Below, piece by piece: positions 35,415 through 44,277 of a stretch of 64,000 nucleotides of DNA. The position numbers were made by a program, and so were the translations under genes. This DNA comes from PNNG01 sp046291695. Its GTDB lineage: Bacteria > Bacteroidota > Bacteroidia > UBA7662. The notes below the pieces were generated by a model that was not told the DNA's origin, made no database searches, and saw nothing but the letters and a program-made list of their open reading frames with translations. Every line of letters begins with the position of its first letter. Within the stretch, counting starts at the first letter, position 1. Location of the stretch: the NCBI GenBank assembly GCA_046291695.1, contig JBKBSO010000003.1:164820-228819 (forward strand), written 5' to 3'.

Positions 35415-37700
35415 ATGAAAAAACTTCTTACCCAAGGCTGGTGGCTGTGCATGCTCCTGGCCACAACCATCCAACCCATTTGGGCACAACAGGCTTTGCG
35501 CTTTGCTGATGCCTACAGTCGCGAACCCATTTTTGGCCTCGCCTACCGCTATGGCAACCAGCAAGGTAGCAGCGATAGCAGCGGTGTCATCTACTTGCAG
35601 TTCAACGATAGCATAAGGCTGCAGCTCCGCCACCTGAGTTATGGCAGTTGGGAACTTAACCCCAGCGAAGTAAAAGCGGCTTTAACAATAGGCTTGTATT
35701 TTCAACGACCCTTGCAACACGCCTTGGAGCCGGTAACGGTCATAGCGCTGCGCCCCAACGAAAAAATCGAAACAGCGCGCAGTTTGAGTGCGCTGGAGCA
35801 GCTACACCACGATGCAGGTGCCGTGTTGCAGCAGGATGTTTCTATAGCAGGCGTACGTAAAAGCGGAAATTTCGGCTTCGATCCGGTGCTACGCGGCTTT
35901 AAGCACGAGCAACTGCAATTGGTGGTTGATGGCATGCAGTCGGCCACGGCGGCTTGTCCAAACCGTATGGACCCACCCAGCAGCCAAATTATGCTCAACC
36001 GAGTGCAGTCGGTTGAAATACTCAAAGGGCCCCATGCCTTGCGATACGGCAATGCCTTGGGTGGCACCATCAATTTTGTGTATCAAGACCCCAACTATAG
36101 CGAAACAAAAAACAGCTACGGACAATATTCGAGCCTGTTCGAAACCAATGGCCGATTGCACCGTCACGAAGCGCGGCTCGGACGCAGCAACAAAAAATCA
36201 GACCTTGGTTTATTGGCTTCCTTTTCGCAGGGTGCCGATTATCGCGATGGCAACGGTTTGTTGGTACCTGCCCATTTTATGCGGGGCAGTGTAGGTGCCT
36301 ATGCCGATTTTAAAGCCGGCAAACACAACGAAATCCGCAGCACCTTCAACCGCAACTTTGCACGAAATGTGGCATTCCCGACCTTGGGTATGGACTTACG
36401 AACCGACGATACCTGGATGTTCAATACCCGCCATACCCGTACTTTTAGCGGCAGGGCCTTACAAAGTTGGCGTAACAATGCTTTTATTTCTAAAGTTGAT
36501 CATCTGATGGACAACTTGCTTCGCGACCCAACCAACCGTATGGTGAATGCCAGCACACCGGCGCGTACCTGGCAGTGGGGTGGTCGCTCAGAAGGACATT
36601 GGGCTTGGAAAAAGAAACAGCTATACGCTGGTATCGACTTCCGGCATGAATCAGCCGATGCTACTCGCGAGCGCTTCTTTTTAGATGGCCATTTGGCCGG
36701 AACCAGCCTGTTTGAACCCGCCTGGCAAAACGCTCTCATCGAAAAAACAGGCCTTTTCGCCAGTTGGCAAGCCTATCACGCTGGTTTCAGCTGGCATGCC
36801 GCAGCCCGCTTAGAGCACAATCGGGCGCTCATCCGCAATCCGTCGCCCGCTTTCATGGGCAGTAACCATACAGATCCCATTGGGCAATGGAACCCGGGCT
36901 TAAGTGCCGGCATACGCAAGCAAATGGAAGGCGGCTGGGAATCGGCATTGTGGCTGGCGCGCGTACAACGTTCGGGCAGCATGACCGAGCGCTTCATCAA
37001 CTTTTTCCAGGTAGGACTTGATCCGCACGAAATGTTGGGGAATACCAGCTTATTACCCGAAGTCAACCACCAGCTCGATTGGCAACTGAACCTCAAGCGC
37101 AAGCAATATCAGCTTCAGTTTTCGGCCTTTGCTGCCTACCTAACCAATTATATCACGGCAGAGCTCACCCAGCTCCGACCGCGCGACGCACAACTGGGCT
37201 TGGGCAGTTGCGGGAGTGCGGTAGCTCCAGGGGTACGCCAATTTGTAAACATCGATCATGCCTTGCTACACGGATTTGAGTTTAGTCTGGCACATCAGTG
37301 GCACCCACGATGGCAGCACGAAATGGCCATGGCCTATACCCGAGGAAAAAATATAAGCTGGGGCGAAGCTTTGCCTGAAATTCCGCCACTCGACATGCGC
37401 TACAAACTTGTTCACAGCAGTTTTAACAAGCGCATGCAAACCCAATTCAGGTTACGACAGGTACTGGCTCAGGAACGCATTTCATTGCAATTTGGCGAAC
37501 AAGCCAGTCGGGCATTTACCCTCATCGACCTGGATTTTGCCTGGCAGTGGAACAAACAATTACAAAGCCGAATGGGCATTAGCAATTTGCTGAATATGGC
37601 GTATTACGAACACCTTAACCGACCCATTGGCATCGATCGAATTCCCTTGCATGCCCCTGGACGCAGCATTTTCGTGATGTTGTTACTGCGTTTTCCATAA
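35415..37700 (+). CDS. TonB-dependent copper receptor (OprC-like)
   Basis: About 761 residues from MKKLLTQGWW (35415), with a signal peptide ending at PIWAQ and a short carboxypeptidase-like domain (about 27-110) before the plug. The plug has AACPNRMDPP (Cys181xxxMet185), and the barrel has HFM at His287-Met289. OprC of Pseudomonas binds copper through exactly a CxxxM-HxM set. Barrel strands run to the terminal aromatic FP. It lies 37 bp after the NnrS-like gene, so likely the same operon. It imports copper across the outer membrane. Confidence 0.93.
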   Translation: MKKLLTQGWWLCMLLATTIQPIWAQQALRFADAYSREPIFGLAYRYGNQQGSSDSSGVIYLQFNDSIRLQLRHLSYGSWELNPSEVKAALTIGLYFQRPLQHALEPVTVIALRPNEKIETARSLSALEQLHHDAGAVLQQDVSIAGVRKSGNFGFDPVLRGFKHEQLQLVVDGMQSATAACPNRMDPPSSQIMLNRVQSVEILKGPHALRYGNALGGTINFVYQDPNYSETKNSYGQYSSLFETNGRLHRHEARLGRSNKKSDLGLLASFSQGADYRDGNGLLVPAHFMRGSVGAYADFKAGKHNEIRSTFNRNFARNVAFPTLGMDLRTDDTWMFNTRHTRTFSGRALQSWRNNAFISKVDHLMDNLLRDPTNRMVNASTPARTWQWGGRSEGHWAWKKKQLYAGIDFRHESADATRERFFLDGHLAGTSLFEPAWQNALIEKTGLFASWQAYHAGFSWHAAARLEHNRALIRNPSPAFMGSNHTDPIGQWNPGLSAGIRKQMEGGWESALWLARVQRSGSMTERFINFFQVGLDPHEMLGNTSLLPEVNHQLDWQLNLKRKQYQLQFSAFAAYLTNYITAELTQLRPRDAQLGLGSCGSAVAPGVRQFVNIDHALLHGFEFSLAHQWHPRWQHEMAMAYTRGKNISWGEALPEIPPLDMRYKLVHSSFNKRMQTQFRLRQVLAQERISLQFGEQASRAFTLIDLDFAWQWNKQLQSRMGISNLLNMAYYEHLNRPIGIDRIPLHAPGRSIFVMLLLRFP

Positions 37701-37751
37701 TTGGCAGCAGGTGCAAATAACTTACAGGGCGCTAACAAACTTTACTTTTGC

Positions 37752-38198
37752 TTATACCAACGCCTCGAGCCCTTGCACCTCCAAATTGGGAAGCAAGTGT
37801 ACTTTGGCCTGAATGCTATTGGTAATCAAACAATTGGCTTCTGCCTTTTCGAGTATACGCAAAGCGCGTTCCGCTTTGGTTGCATCGGCAATGCGCAAAT
37901 GCGGCCTAAGTTCTACTTCCGTCATTTTGTACTTGCCATCCACCTTATTCAGCACCCCTATAGCTTTACAATCAAAAGCTTGAAATTCCAACTTCGAAAA
38001 GCCCGCAATGGCCAAAAAAGTAGTCATAAAGCAGCTTACCACGGAGGCGGTGAACAAATGTTCAGGCGACCAAATACCGGCGATGCCCCCTTCAAATTCG
38101 GGTGGTGTGGCAACGGTAATTTTATCGGAAAGCCCCGGCGCTTGCATTTCACCTACTTTGCCGCCATTCCAGCGCAGATTTACCTGATAATTGTGCAT
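37752..38198 (-). CDS. OsmC-family peroxiredoxin-like protein
   Basis: 148 residues. The OsmC/Ohr fold is indicated by WSPEHLFTASVVSCFMTTF (first Cys) and ILEKAEANCLITNSI (second Cys). These give the two-cysteine arrangement used against organic hydroperoxides; specificity is unknown. It converges with the copper receptor gene. A perfect CRP-like site lies about 58 nt upstream of its start. Confidence 0.9.
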   Translation of the reverse strand: MHNYQVNLRWNGGKVGEMQAPGLSDKITVATPPEFEGGIAGIWSPEHLFTASVVSCFMTTFLAIAGFSKLEFQAFDCKAIGVLNKVDGKYKMTEVELRPHLRIADATKAERALRILEKAEANCLITNSIQAKVHLLPNLEVQGLEALV

Positions 38199-38248
38199 GA
38201 TATTTCATTTATTCAGATGCAAATGTCCGAATTATGCGTCTTATCGTT

Positions 38249-38264
38249 TGTGACTTTGATCACA
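38249..38264. promoter_or_regulatory. Perfect CRP-like site (TGTGA-N6-TCACA) upstream of osmC
   Basis: TGTGACTTTGATCACA, centred about 58 nt before the osmC start on the minus strand. Its half-sites equal the E. coli CRP consensus and share the TGA-N6-TCA core with the other palindromes in this window. On the other side lies the satD promoter region, so it could act on either gene. Confidence 0.65.
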
Positions 38265-38330
38265 GTATCTAAGCCCAGTTTACGATTAACTGAATTTCTG
38301 CAAAATATAGACTGCGTGTGCTTTTCGTAT

Positions 38331-38437
38331 TATCGCCTCTAGATACGATATTAAGCAATTATCGCATCTAGAGACGATATTCACAAATTATCGTATATTT
38401 ATACGATATTCTTCAATTATCGCATCTAAATACGATA
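38331..38437. repeat. Four 20-bp palindromic repeats spaced exactly 29 bp apart before satD
   Basis: Copies begin at 38331, 38360, 38389 and 38418; each is 20 bp with TATCG at one end and CGATA at the other, for example TATCGCATCTAAATACGATA. The 9-bp spacers (such as TTAAGCAAT and TTCACAAAT) are AT-rich and partly alike. Together with osmC's CRP-like site they fill the 317-bp gap between osmC and satD. The exact phasing and palindromic units suggest cooperative binding of a repressor or activator, perhaps SatD itself. Confidence 0.85.
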
Positions 38438-38486
38438 ATCAAAAATTATGACTATATTTGAAAGCTAAATTTCAGCCACTTAAATC

Positions 38487-38519
38487 ATGAAAACAGCAAA
38501 TAGGCTGTCGGTAAAATGA
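38487..38519 (+). promoter_or_regulatory. Ten-codon upstream ORF overlapping the satD start
   Basis: An ATG at 38487 opens a frame encoding MKTANRLSVK that ends with TGA at 38517-38519. The stop overlaps the satD ATG (38516-38518) as ATGA. This arrangement can couple translation of satD to that of the short peptide. Coincidence is possible. Confidence 0.35.
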
Positions 38520-39136
38520 AAAACAAACGAAAATATCGAGCTGTCATTACTGCTGACCTTATTGACAGCAGTCAAAAACAACCTATGGAATGGCTGCCTA
38601 AGCTACGCAGTACCTTGGCCCTTATTGGTCCAAGCCCAACCGATTGGGACATTTACCGCGGCGATAGCTTTCAGCTTGTTTGTGCCGTTCCTGATGCATT
38701 AAAATGGTGTTTATTTATCAAATGCAGTATCCGGGAAATAGAAGGCCTTGATGTACGCATGGCCGTAGGTATTGGCGAGGTGAATTTACCCATTGCCAAC
38801 ATTACAGAAGCCAGCGGCCTTGCTTTCATTCTTTCAGGGCACGCCTTCGATCAGCTCAAACAAAACATTGCTATCAGTACGGGTAAGGAAAAGATTGATG
38901 AACAACTCAATTTATTGCTGCAGTTGGCCCTGATTTCCATGGACAATTGGTCGGTAACCGAAGCGCAAACCCTACGTGCAGCTTTTCTCGACCTCAACAT
39001 CACCCAAATGGCCTTGGCTGCGAAGCTGCAAAAATCGCAAAGTACCATCAGCGCCACGCTCAAACGAAGTGGCTATGAAGCCATTAAAAAACTTGAGGCT
39101 TATTACCGTAAAAATATTTGGTCATGGATATCTTGA
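38516..39136 (+). CDS. SatD-family protein with C-terminal helix-turn-helix
   Basis: 206 residues. The N-terminus AVITADLIDSSQ and the core match the SatD family (PF16264), including GDSFQLVC and VGIGEV. The C-terminus LNITQMALAAKLQKSQSTISATLKRSGYEAIKKLEAYY is a clear HTH. It lies behind four phased palindromes and is followed, with a 13-19 bp overlap, by a DUF3307 membrane gene, the usual partner. Function is unknown; autoregulation through the repeats is inferred. Confidence 0.85.
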   Translation: MKNKRKYRAVITADLIDSSQKQPMEWLPKLRSTLALIGPSPTDWDIYRGDSFQLVCAVPDALKWCLFIKCSIREIEGLDVRMAVGIGEVNLPIANITEASGLAFILSGHAFDQLKQNIAISTGKEKIDEQLNLLLQLALISMDNWSVTEAQTLRAAFLDLNITQMALAAKLQKSQSTISATLKRSGYEAIKKLEAYYRKNIWSWIS

Positions 39137-39831
39137 TGCCCTTATTGCTGGCCCACCTGTTGGGTGATTTTGTATTCCAGCCCACATCTTGGGTGCAGCA
39201 CAAAATCGAAAACCTTCATCGCTCCAAATACCTCTACTACCACCTTGGCATACATGCATTGCTAAGCTTGTTGGCCTTTCAGTTTCAAATGCGCTTTCTG
39301 GCCGCTCTGGGAATCATCATCGTTAGTCATGGCCTTATCGACTGGCTAAAGCTAAAGTGGCACAAAAAAGCTCCTGAATTGCTGTTGTTTTTCGGCGACC
39401 AATTGGCCCACATCAGCATCATCATAGCCGTAGCACACTGGGAAGCTCCTAAGCAAATTGCTTTTCATCCTTTTGAACTACTCACACAGTACACACCTTT
39501 GTTAGTCGCTTTGGTACTGCTCACCTTTGGCAGTTCCATCGTTATTCAAAAATTGATGGCTATTTGGTCGTTTGCCGACGAGCAAAAAAGCGATGCACTT
39601 CCCGGAGCAGGTCGTTACATCGGCATGCTCGAGCGCTTGTTCGTGTTTGGATTTATGCTCCTACAACAATGGCAGGCCATCGGCTGGTTGATTACTGCCA
39701 AATCGATTTTACGCTACAGCGACCTGAGCAGAAGCAAAGACCGAAAGCTTACCGAATACGTACTCATTGGCACACTGTTGAGCATTGGCCTAGCCATGCT
39801 AATTACCCTAAGCTTTCAACAGTTTGGGTAG
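39124..39831 (+). CDS. DUF3307 membrane protein, partner of SatD
   Basis: About 235 residues from MDILMPLLLAHLLGDFVFQP (39124; 39118 is also possible). The N-terminus with the AHLLGDFVFQP motif is the DUF3307 signature. Six or seven hydrophobic helices follow, with a His-containing LGIHALLS and a HGLIDWLKL segment. The overlap with satD implies a two-gene unit. The biochemical role is unknown. Its 3' end converges on ccsBA with a 10-bp gap. Confidence 0.88.
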   Translation: MDILMPLLLAHLLGDFVFQPTSWVQHKIENLHRSKYLYYHLGIHALLSLLAFQFQMRFLAALGIIIVSHGLIDWLKLKWHKKAPELLLFFGDQLAHISIIIAVAHWEAPKQIAFHPFELLTQYTPLLVALVLLTFGSSIVIQKLMAIWSFADEQKSDALPGAGRYIGMLERLFVFGFMLLQQWQAIGWLITAKSILRYSDLSRSKDRKLTEYVLIGTLLSIGLAMLITLSFQQFG

Positions 39832-39841
39832 TGGCAGAACA

Positions 39842-42800
39842 TCAAAGCTCAACGCCCTGCTTTCGTAATCGCACATAGCGCCAGCTAGCCAGTACACTCA
39901 GCGCAAGCAACATGACGCTGAGCACATATACCCAACCAGGCACCGGCAGTGGATTGCCTTTGGCATACGAGTGCAAACCACTTAGGTAATAATTCACACC
40001 AAAAGAAGTCATGATAATGCTCGAAAAGGCCCACAAGGCTGCCAAATTAAACGCCAGCAGATTGTACCAACCGGGTACCAAGCGCAAATGCAGCACTACC
40101 GCATACACCATCACCGAAATAAGCGCCCAAGTTTCTTTGGGGTCCCAGGCCCAGTAGCGGCCCCAACTTTCGTTGGCCCAAACCCCACCTAAAAAGGTTC
40201 CAATAGCCAACAAGTAGAGACCAATGGTCAGCGCTAATTCGTTTACCATAAGCAATTCCTGCAATGACTGCTGCACCTTCGGTATTTTGGCCGTTGGCAC
40301 CAGTACCAGCAAAAGCAGGCTGAGTAGTGCCATTACCGCCCCTAAAGCCAGGGGTGCATAGCTACTTACAATTACTGCCACATGTATTTTCAGCCAATAG
40401 GAATGTAATACAGGCATCAGGTTGGTGATTTCGGGATTTAACCAATCGAGAAACGCCACAAACAAGAGCGTACCTGAAAACAGCAAGCCAAGGGGCAAAG
40501 CAAATTTACTTTGCGCCTGAAACAACAAGCCAAATAGCAACACTCCCCAAGCCACAAACACCAGCATCTCAAAACCATCGCTCCAAGGTGGGTGCCCTGC
40601 GATGTACCAGCGCAAAATGAGGTGCAAACTAAAAGCCAGCAAGCCCAACCAGGCCAAAAAAAGACTAGCCTGTGCCAGGCGCTTTAACCAAGCAACATCG
40701 CTAAAAATGCGCCCCAATTGAACCAGTAGCATGACGGTACCCAGCACCCAAAACCAGCCAAACAACCTGTTCCCCAACTGCCAACGGTTGTAATGCAGTT
40801 CCCATTGGAGTCGGGCGTTCGACGGATACACCGCTTCTCCGGCTTTTTGCTGGTACAAACTGATGTAATGCAGCATCTCATCAGCCTCCACCATATCGCC
40901 ACCCAGCATGCCATTTTGAAGCGCGGCCAAGTACATGGCCGTAATGTTACGTACAAAACGGGCATCCTCTTCGTCGAAACCACTTTGCCATTGGGCCGCC
41001 GTAAACCAGGTGTGATTGTCATCGAATCGATTAGGAAATAAGCGTAAAAAATCGCCATTCAAAAGCGCAAAAAAGATATTGAAGCGCTCATCAACATTAA
41101 GCACCTCGTTTTGAGCTTCATTTCGTTCGGCAGGCTTAAATCGGTTAACCTCCGCCACCGCTTCGGCCAGCAAGTAGCGCCCATCTGCATCCACCAAATC
41201 GAGGAAACTGAGCGTGGCCATGGGGGCATGCTGCAATGCCTCAAACACCAGCAAGCCTTTGCGTTCATCGACCTTGATGAGCGGCAAGCGGCTGAACTCA
41301 TCGGGGGCTAATTGCACCGCCAGCAGCAGTTGCTCAGCCGTAAGTTTCAGCTTGCCTCCTTCTATGGGTAGCGCCATCCGGCTCTTACCGCTTAACTTGC
41401 GCATCAGCTCTCGTGCCAGCGTATTTAGTGGCTTCATACGGCCATCTAAATCCTGCACCACCAAGCGGCCATAAGCCTCGGCCTGTGCATGCGGTACAAG
41501 CCAACGCGCCACTGAAGCACTGTCGGGTAACCGGCTTTCATGGGCGTGGGCTCCCAAGCCAAGTAGCAAAAACGGTAAAGCCAGCACCCCAACTTTCCGC
41601 AGCCGCTTGCGTAACATGCTAAACCGACTGCCGCTTGCGAAAAAGCTAAAAAACATACCCAGGCTGAGCAGTGTATACCCGATATACGTGAGCCAGGTAC
41701 CCGGCCTGTCGCGGTTTACAGCCAACACCGTACCCTGCTCATCGGTGTCGTAAGAGGCCTGATAAAAACGATAACCCCGGTGATCGAGTACGTTGTTCAT
41801 AAAAATACGGTATGGAAAATGACCAGCCTCGTCGAGCACCTGCACCCTGCTGGCATAACTCGATGGACTCTGGCTGCCGGGATAACGATCCAGCTCAAAT
41901 TCCTCGAGCTTCAGTGCAAACGGCAAGATCCGAGCAAGCGGACCATAAGTAAATAAAACCGAGGTATCGGCTAATTGTAGTTGGTGCCAACCTGGACGAA
42001 CACTTACCAAGGGTACATACACGGTTTGGTGAAGGCCCGCTGCCTGTATTTCGACCTGCACCACATCAGCCAGGCTTTTGGCCAATTGCGGATCAGTTTC
42101 CGTTAGGTAGTGCACACTTACCGCACTGCCGGCCGATTTTACCAAAAATGCTCCCCCCTCCCATTGGTACAGACTGCGTAAACGCAATGCCGCCGTTTCC
42201 CCGGCATGCAATACACCAGCCTGCTGGCTGGCCATGTCCATGGTTTGCAAATGTTCATTGCTTTGGATGAGCCAGCCACCGGCCGCCAGCTCAATGATCG
42301 CATCGGCCTCATTTGAAGGGCCAAAAGCCAACAGCAAGCCACCCAATTGGAGCGCTTCACCATAGCGCAGCAACTTGTCTTGGCGTTCCCCACCAGAAAC
42401 ATAGGCCAGGTCGAGGAGGGTGTCGTTACCCGGGCCAAATTCCATCCGGGCCTTGGGAATATAGGCTGCAAATTTCAGGTGTATGTCTAAAATGGCATCT
42501 TCTGTACGTCGCTGCACCGGCCTAAAATTCATTTCATTCAAACGCAGCGGCTCTTGCATCAACCACTGGTGGTCGGGCGTTTTGAGTTGGATATACCGCT
42601 CATTGCTGTAAAAAAACTGTTCGGTTTGACCCTCGCGAATGTGCATGGTACCCTCTTCGCTGAAATAACGCGTTAGTGCGGCACCCATTAGCACCACTAC
42701 AAATCCTAAATGAAACAAACCCACCGGCCAGCGACTGCGACTCAACAACTTATAACGCCCCATTTGGGCAATAAAAATAACCGCCAGCCACAACATCAAC

Positions 42801-42952
42801 ATTTCAAACCACCAAGCCTCGTAAACCTGGTCACGGGCGGCACGGGTGCCATAATCGTTTTCAATGAAAGTGGCCACCCCCATGCTAACAGCAAAAGCCA
42901 ACAAAACCCCTAAAGCCATCCGGCCCGAAACCAACGTCTGCATCCAACCCAT
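39842..42952 (-). CDS. Fused cytochrome c biogenesis protein CcsBA (ResB-ResC type)
   Basis: 1036 residues. The N-terminal half is ResB/CcsB-like (four helices and a large periplasmic domain, including FYQASYDTDEQGT). A middle periplasmic region follows. The C-terminal half is CcsA/ResC-like with the WWD-type haem-handling segment ESWGRYWAWDPKETWALI. It delivers haem to periplasmic apocytochromes (system II). It is the fourth gene of the nrfHA operon, 8 nt after the porin, and would mature the haems of NrfA, NrfH and perhaps the nor/nos cytochromes. Confidence 0.95.
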   Translation of the reverse strand: MGWMQTLVSGRMALGVLLAFAVSMGVATFIENDYGTRAARDQVYEAWWFEMLMLWLAVIFIAQMGRYKLLSRSRWPVGLFHLGFVVVLMGAALTRYFSEEGTMHIREGQTEQFFYSNERYIQLKTPDHQWLMQEPLRLNEMNFRPVQRRTEDAILDIHLKFAAYIPKARMEFGPGNDTLLDLAYVSGGERQDKLLRYGEALQLGGLLLAFGPSNEADAIIELAAGGWLIQSNEHLQTMDMASQQAGVLHAGETAALRLRSLYQWEGGAFLVKSAGSAVSVHYLTETDPQLAKSLADVVQVEIQAAGLHQTVYVPLVSVRPGWHQLQLADTSVLFTYGPLARILPFALKLEEFELDRYPGSQSPSSYASRVQVLDEAGHFPYRIFMNNVLDHRGYRFYQASYDTDEQGTVLAVNRDRPGTWLTYIGYTLLSLGMFFSFFASGSRFSMLRKRLRKVGVLALPFLLLGLGAHAHESRLPDSASVARWLVPHAQAEAYGRLVVQDLDGRMKPLNTLARELMRKLSGKSRMALPIEGGKLKLTAEQLLLAVQLAPDEFSRLPLIKVDERKGLLVFEALQHAPMATLSFLDLVDADGRYLLAEAVAEVNRFKPAERNEAQNEVLNVDERFNIFFALLNGDFLRLFPNRFDDNHTWFTAAQWQSGFDEEDARFVRNITAMYLAALQNGMLGGDMVEADEMLHYISLYQQKAGEAVYPSNARLQWELHYNRWQLGNRLFGWFWVLGTVMLLVQLGRIFSDVAWLKRLAQASLFLAWLGLLAFSLHLILRWYIAGHPPWSDGFEMLVFVAWGVLLFGLLFQAQSKFALPLGLLFSGTLLFVAFLDWLNPEITNLMPVLHSYWLKIHVAVIVSSYAPLALGAVMALLSLLLLVLVPTAKIPKVQQSLQELLMVNELALTIGLYLLAIGTFLGGVWANESWGRYWAWDPKETWALISVMVYAVVLHLRLVPGWYNLLAFNLAALWAFSSIIMTSFGVNYYLSGLHSYAKGNPLPVPGWVYVLSVMLLALSVLASWRYVRLRKQGVEL

Positions 42953-42960
42953 CTGCCGTC

Positions 42961-44271
42961 TTATTGTAGAATTCCGATAAATTTATTTTTGTTTGTAGGC
43001 CGATAAACAAGCATCAAGTAGGCCCAATTTTGTGTATCCGCCACATTCGAACGCGCCCGCACCGCATGCATGGTAGCGGTGGCGAACAACTGGCTGTAAC
43101 CTGCTTGAATCGATACAGCCTTATTCACCACGTAACCCAATGAAAAATCGATTTCAGCACCTAAAAAAGCATCTAGCTTTTCGCCATTGACCGCAAAAGC
43201 CTGCGCATCGGTATAGAACCAATGATAATCGGCCTGCACAAAAAAATTGGGGTTAAAGGTAAAGCGGGCTTTCAAAAACAAATCGCGCAAACCCGTATTG
43301 TTTTCGTGCATGCCATTCACATAAAAATGGTCCATATAACCGTTAAACAAATGGTTGGTGCCGTACAAAGGCGAAAAGCCCGCCGAACGGTTGGCGTTAT
43401 TCAGGGTATCGGTGCCGCTGAGCCACTCAAAACCTGCGATGGCCATCAATTTGCGACCCTTTTCGCCGCCCAAAAGCATCGTATGGTTGAGCTGGGCACT
43501 TAAATCGTAGCCGCTTAACTGCTTGCCAGTTGCATCTTCTCCAAATTGGTAATAGGCAAAACCCGATAGCCAGGTATTTCCCCAATTGTACTTGAGGGTA
43601 GGAATCCCCAGGGTTTGCCGAAAACGGATTCGCTGGCTGGCCAGATTGCCCAAACTGTCGAAAGTCAATTGCTGCCGCCCATCGTTCCAATACAACAGGG
43701 AGTACTGAAACCGCTCAAAGCTATTTTCGTAATGTACCATTTGGGCCGTTTTGTATTGATTGGGCGTGGTAAAAGCATTTCCGGCAAACAATTGGGCATC
43801 TTGGTTCCAGGCGCCACCAAAATGCAGTTTTCGCTTTCCCTTTTCGTATTTCATCAGCACAAAATCATGCGCTCTGGCTTGCAAGGGCCAATCGAGATTG
43901 CCCAAGAATCGGGCATTGTCGTAATTCAATTCTTGACGACCCATTTTAAGTCGCCATTGCTCGTTGAAAGTAAATTCGGCAAAGGCTTCGTGTACCGACA
44001 AATAAGGATCGGTGGCCTTAACCTGAGGCGCGCTGCCAAAGGTCCTGATGTCTTGCACGCTCATGTAAAATCGTACCTTGTCGGCCTCGTAACCCGCCTG
44101 CAAGCGTGCCCGATGGCCTAAAAAAACTGCTGGGTCTTCGTTGGCGCCTATCAGTCGATTATAACCATTTCTAAATTCTGAACGCTGAATGTATTGTCCA
44201 TCAACAGTGAACTGTGCGTGTGCCGCCGCGGCCAGCAAAAAACCAACCGCCATCAATACCCATTTTTTCAT
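42961..44271 (-). CDS. Alginate_exp-type outer-membrane porin
   Basis: 436 residues, signal MKKWVLMAVGFLLAAAAHA, then a beta-barrel of the alginate-export family: FLGHRARLQAGYEADKVRFYMSVQDIRTFG and LKMGRQELNYDNARFLGNLDW are its hallmarks. It lies between nrfA and ccsBA in the same operon (6 nt and 8 nt gaps). Porins of this family often accompany nrfHA in Bacteroidota and may admit nitrite or related anions; that role is inferred. Confidence 0.9.
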   Translation of the reverse strand: MKKWVLMAVGFLLAAAAHAQFTVDGQYIQRSEFRNGYNRLIGANEDPAVFLGHRARLQAGYEADKVRFYMSVQDIRTFGSAPQVKATDPYLSVHEAFAEFTFNEQWRLKMGRQELNYDNARFLGNLDWPLQARAHDFVLMKYEKGKRKLHFGGAWNQDAQLFAGNAFTTPNQYKTAQMVHYENSFERFQYSLLYWNDGRQQLTFDSLGNLASQRIRFRQTLGIPTLKYNWGNTWLSGFAYYQFGEDATGKQLSGYDLSAQLNHTMLLGGEKGRKLMAIAGFEWLSGTDTLNNANRSAGFSPLYGTNHLFNGYMDHFYVNGMHENNTGLRDLFLKARFTFNPNFFVQADYHWFYTDAQAFAVNGEKLDAFLGAEIDFSLGYVVNKAVSIQAGYSQLFATATMHAVRARSNVADTQNWAYLMLVYRPTNKNKFIGILQ

Positions 44272-44277
44272 ATGCCC

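Noticed and set aside
37701..38342. 213-residue open frame opposite osmC
   Set aside because: Covers the osmC gene in antisense and runs into the operator array; the composition looks random.
38331..38437. CRISPR array
   Set aside because: Four palindromic units with only 9-bp spacers that resemble each other, and no cas genes. The spacing fits operators rather than spacers.
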